64,000 nucleotides of DNA from Ascaris suum. Taxonomy: Eukaryota > Nematoda > Chromadorea > Rhabditida > Ascarididae. The notes under the pieces are model-generated. The model was not told where the DNA came from and ran no database searches. It worked only from the letters and a program-made list of their open reading frames with translations. Made by a program: the position numbers and the translations under genes. The stretch spans positions 10,960,520 to 11,024,519 of the forward strand of contig CM024176.1 of NCBI GenBank assembly GCA_013433145.1, read 5' to 3'. Positions 61,050 through 64,000 of this stretch are shown here, in pieces (the first letter of the stretch is position 1; each line of letters opens with the position of its first letter).

Positions 61050-63862
61050 TTAAGTGTCTTTAGTATAAAGATGTTGATCAAAAAGGGTGAAAAGATGGAA
61101 ATTACTGCAAGCGCATGATGGTAGATCAATCGGCAATACTCAAAAATTGTTTCACCGAGAGTGTTGTCGAAAGCAAGCAGAAGATACATAGAGCACTCAC
61201 AGTTTAGTGGTTGTTGAGCACGGCCCTCACATTACACACTGAAGAAGCGAGTGCGCCTCCACAGACGAATATTTCACCTCGTTGCTAAGCTCAGAACTGC
61301 AGTATTCATTCCTTGCTTCCTGTTATGTTGCTGCATTTAACGCTTGTGCTGTGAGCGCGTTTCTCGATCATCTCGATATTTTTTAGTGTTTATTTTTGCG
61401 TGTTGCCAACCCAATTGCACTTCCTTACCGTCACTATTAGTTTCAACTTTCACTTCAGATGCGCATTGTTTTCATTGGCCAATGAGGCCATCGACAACGT
61501 GCTAAATAGTAAGCGGCAGTGAATTCCCTCTTTGCTTTTTTTGTAGTTATTGACGCATTGCAGGCTCACTTGGCTATCAGATTTTGATCGTTCGTTTGAA
61601 AACGCATCGAAAAATATTGCCACTTGGTTTTTATGCGCTCTGGAAAATTCGTTTACTCAAAACATATTGCGACGACGTCTCCTCTATCTGTATATATCGA
61701 TATCATTCTCTCGTTTTGATAGATTCAACTCGTAAACTCACACTGTTTTCGAATTGGTGTTTATGTATATTGTATGACGTACATTGTAGTTTGATCACCT
61801 CTGCGGATATGACATTCGAATTGATTCGTTAATATTGGTGATAGTTGTGTGTGCATGTTTATATTTTCTAAGAATCAGATATATTTTGCATGAGGTTTAA
61901 TTTTACAGTAGCCACATTATTGAGCAATTGGATAAACTGTGCTGATCGTGCTGGCGCAATATTCGCCTGTTTAGTCTCTTAAGCAAATAAACGGCTTTCG
62001 AAAGTGGAATTTGCTCGTGGCGACGAGTGGATTTGATATTAAGATCTGATTAGATAGTGAGAATAGAAAATTGGGAGTGAAATAGCGAGGATATGAAAAG
62101 TTAGTAAATAAGTCATTTTTACTTGTGCTTATGTTTTGACTATTGCTTATAGGTGAGTGTATATGACCATTATCAACGTGATATTGCATTCTTTCGATAT
62201 TGAATTTCTCTTGACGAATAATGAATAATTAAACATTGATGAACGGTATTCGGCTTAAGAAAAGAATAGATCACGAAAAATGAGACAAAAGAAATGAGTG
62301 GTTAAGTTTAGGGATTAATTTAAATAAGGAAAAATGAATAAGACGTCTCGAAAAAAAAACGTTCATATATGAGAGGCCACCACTTCTTATACCTTCTACG
62401 AATGACTCTTCTTCCCAGCTTGATTGTTTGTAAATTTTGGCCGGATACAGCTGGATCAGTTCAAAATGCAGCAAATATTTGGGCGCATTAGCTGCGTTTA
62501 ACTCTTTTAGAAGTTGTTTTTCGACCTGAAAGTTAACTTATGAGGCCTCTTGTGGTGTATAATATGTCCGGTGGATTCTGTAGCTTTAGCTTCAGCCGTT
62601 TTCTAAAGTAAGAGAAATATGGGACAGATAGAGAGACCTGCAAATGCGAGCATATACGAACGCAAAGACACGACCGAGACAATGTATTTCTCAAATGCAA
62701 ATTGACGAGAACAAATTTGCCTCTGGAAGAATCAGTTCGAGTGCTTATGTTTCCTTCTTTCTTGTGTTTCATGGTTCCCGGATAATTTATAACGGCAATA
62801 GACTTGGTGAACGTTGATGCATAACTGCATGCAGTGGCCCTTCCTATTGCATTTGTGTGCACTTATTGTTGAATATCTGTAACTGTTAAGGGTTATTACG
62901 AAGTAACCAAAGCTTTCGGTTTTCATTTTACTTCATCGTTGTATGCTCTTCGAAGTTCCTATGCCAGCAGTTTACTTTCACATGCTTCTATCATATTCTA
63001 CTCTTTCTTCAGTCTCTATCGAATCACTTCTTTTGTGATATAACATATTGCTTCATACAATATCTCTTATTCGCAAGGAAACCAACAGATTCATTTTTGA
63101 GTGCCTTCTGCGGTCACTTAAACGAGTGCCTTTCGCAGTCACTTAAGGTACGTTACGTCACTATTACGATGAATTACTTTATAAGTGGTAGGTTGGTGAC
63201 TGAACTGCCATCCGTGCAAATTCTTCCCTGGCTATGATGCAAATATTTGTATCTTTTTGCTGTCATGCGCAAAAAGACGTTGCCTGATACTCGACAATTT
63301 GCACTACAGTTAGTTTTGTTCTGCTTCTCATTTCATGCTTCAAATGAAGTAACTATTGAGTTGGTATATTATGCCGTATTTTTGTGAAGAATTGGAAGAA
63401 ATGTTTTCTGAATGTTAGAGTTAAGTTGCTCAATAGAGCGGTACAAGAGTTGAAGTAGAAAATACTAAAGTAGGGATCTGTATTGGCAAATATCTTGAAA
63501 TAGGCGAATTATTCGACTAACTACGAGCATATGTGATATAAGATTAAATTTAATTGCAATAAGTTTTACTACCTTCGTTGTTTGTTTTAATTCGAACTTC
63601 CGAGAATCACTTCTACAACTTTCATTGATTTGATTTGCGAATAATAGAAAAGCTTTTGCTTAAGTTGGTCTGCAGCTTTGCAAGCATGTCAGTGGATTCG
63701 AGTGCTGATTGAATCCAGAGGAAAACCTACTGTCATGGTTCCATTATCATAGGGAATTAACAGTTCTGCTAGCTTAGGTGTGCTGTCAACGTCACAATAG
63801 TTCGTCGAGGAGAAGGCCGATTTATTTGAACAGCGTGACAAGTGCGTTTGAGAGCGCCCCTC
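61050..63862 (-). CDS. Unrecognised protein, 3' half of a gene running off the right edge
   Basis: Five minus-strand exons agree in phase and end in TAA at 61050: 63731..63862, 62393..62525 (acceptor AACTTTCAG), 61570..61639 (TTTTCCAG acceptor, GTGAGC donor), 61231..61296 (CTGCAG acceptor, GTGAGG donor) and 61050..61104 (CTTGCAG acceptor). In order they encode a Ser/Thr-rich stretch ending LAELLIPYDNGTMT; then VEKQLLKELNAANAPKYLLH and FELIQLYPAKIYKQSSWEEE; then RIKTKWQYFSMRFQTNDQNL; then SELSNEVKYSSVEAHSLLQC; and a tail NFHLFTLFDQHLYTKDT. The product looks soluble and helical with no membrane span. Codon use matches the SWEET and claudin genes. I do not recognise the family; the 5' part lies beyond the window. 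A hydrophobic open frame over 60941-61189 overlaps its last exons and is a shadow. Confidence 0.6.
63099..63148. repeat. Tandem duplication of ~25 bases
   Basis: GAGTGCCTTCTGCGGTCACT is followed immediately by GAGTGCCTTTCGCAGTCACT. It lies in an intron of the gene at the right edge. Confidence 0.85.
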
Positions 63863-64000
63863 CTGAGGGCTCTCCAGGTTTCTTATATTTGCAAGAAAAT
63901 ATTTCCACGCTTTTTTTTTCGTTCATAAATCTAAACGCAATGAAATATATCTATCTTATATCTGACTTACAGCGTTCGAAGTTCCTACTTTTCGAAGCTG

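Noticed and set aside
60941..61189. Hydrophobic 82-codon minus-strand frame that looks like a receptor helix
   Set aside because: It overlaps, in another frame, the last exons of the 61.05-63.86 kb gene, whose splice sites and phases fit better; it is a shadow.

Overview
This is eukaryotic nuclear DNA, most likely from a nematode. It is AT-rich and shows no bacterial-type operons. Coding sequence occurs as short exons of about 40-230 bases with TTTCAG/TTTTCAG-type acceptors and GTAAGT/GTGAGT-type donors. Introns range from about 50 bases to several kb. One well-resolved gene belongs to a family I know as nematode-specific (Clc-like claudins). I cannot name the species. All exon models were built by hand from splice signals, reading-frame continuity and remembered family motifs; no search was run.

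Layout, left to right. At 0.1-10.7 kb, minus strand, lies the N-terminal part of a protein I assign to COG7, a Golgi tethering-complex subunit. It runs off the left edge, and one or two N-terminal exons are unresolved. At 12.28-12.60 kb, minus, is a small chain of exons from a possible membrane protein. The 13-18.9 kb stretch is mostly non-coding, with a long (TA)n array, one possible plus-strand exon at 15.2 kb and a GC-richer repeat-like island at 16.4-17.1 kb. At 18.96-23.13 kb, minus, is a complete six-exon SWEET sugar transporter of 223 residues. At 26.1-27.8 kb, minus, are two open regions from possible membrane or secreted proteins. The 28-36 kb stretch is mostly non-coding, with one good plus-strand terminal exon at 33.8 kb. 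At 36.2-44.0 kb, minus, is a claudin-like (Clc-like) four-span membrane protein: five exons are solid and the last is ambiguous.

The right third is sparse. At 49.7-50.8 kb, minus, is a three-exon chain of unknown identity, and a convincing open plus-strand exon lies at 50.27 kb. An exon with a Kozak-like start is at 56.4-56.5 kb, minus. At 61.05-63.86 kb, minus, is the 3' half of an unrecognised gene: five exons in perfect phase agreement, running off the right edge. Two TATA-box/first-exon candidates sit on the plus strand near 53.5 and 59.3 kb.

The confidently assigned genes act in unrelated places: Golgi traffic, sugar transport and epithelial junction/membrane organisation. I see no pathway cluster. 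All well-supported genes are on the minus strand. The rest is intron and intergenic DNA with five long (TA)n arrays, homopolymer runs, several short tandem repeats and three strong inverted repeats. One inverted repeat, at 47.7 kb, has the size and pairing of a microRNA precursor.
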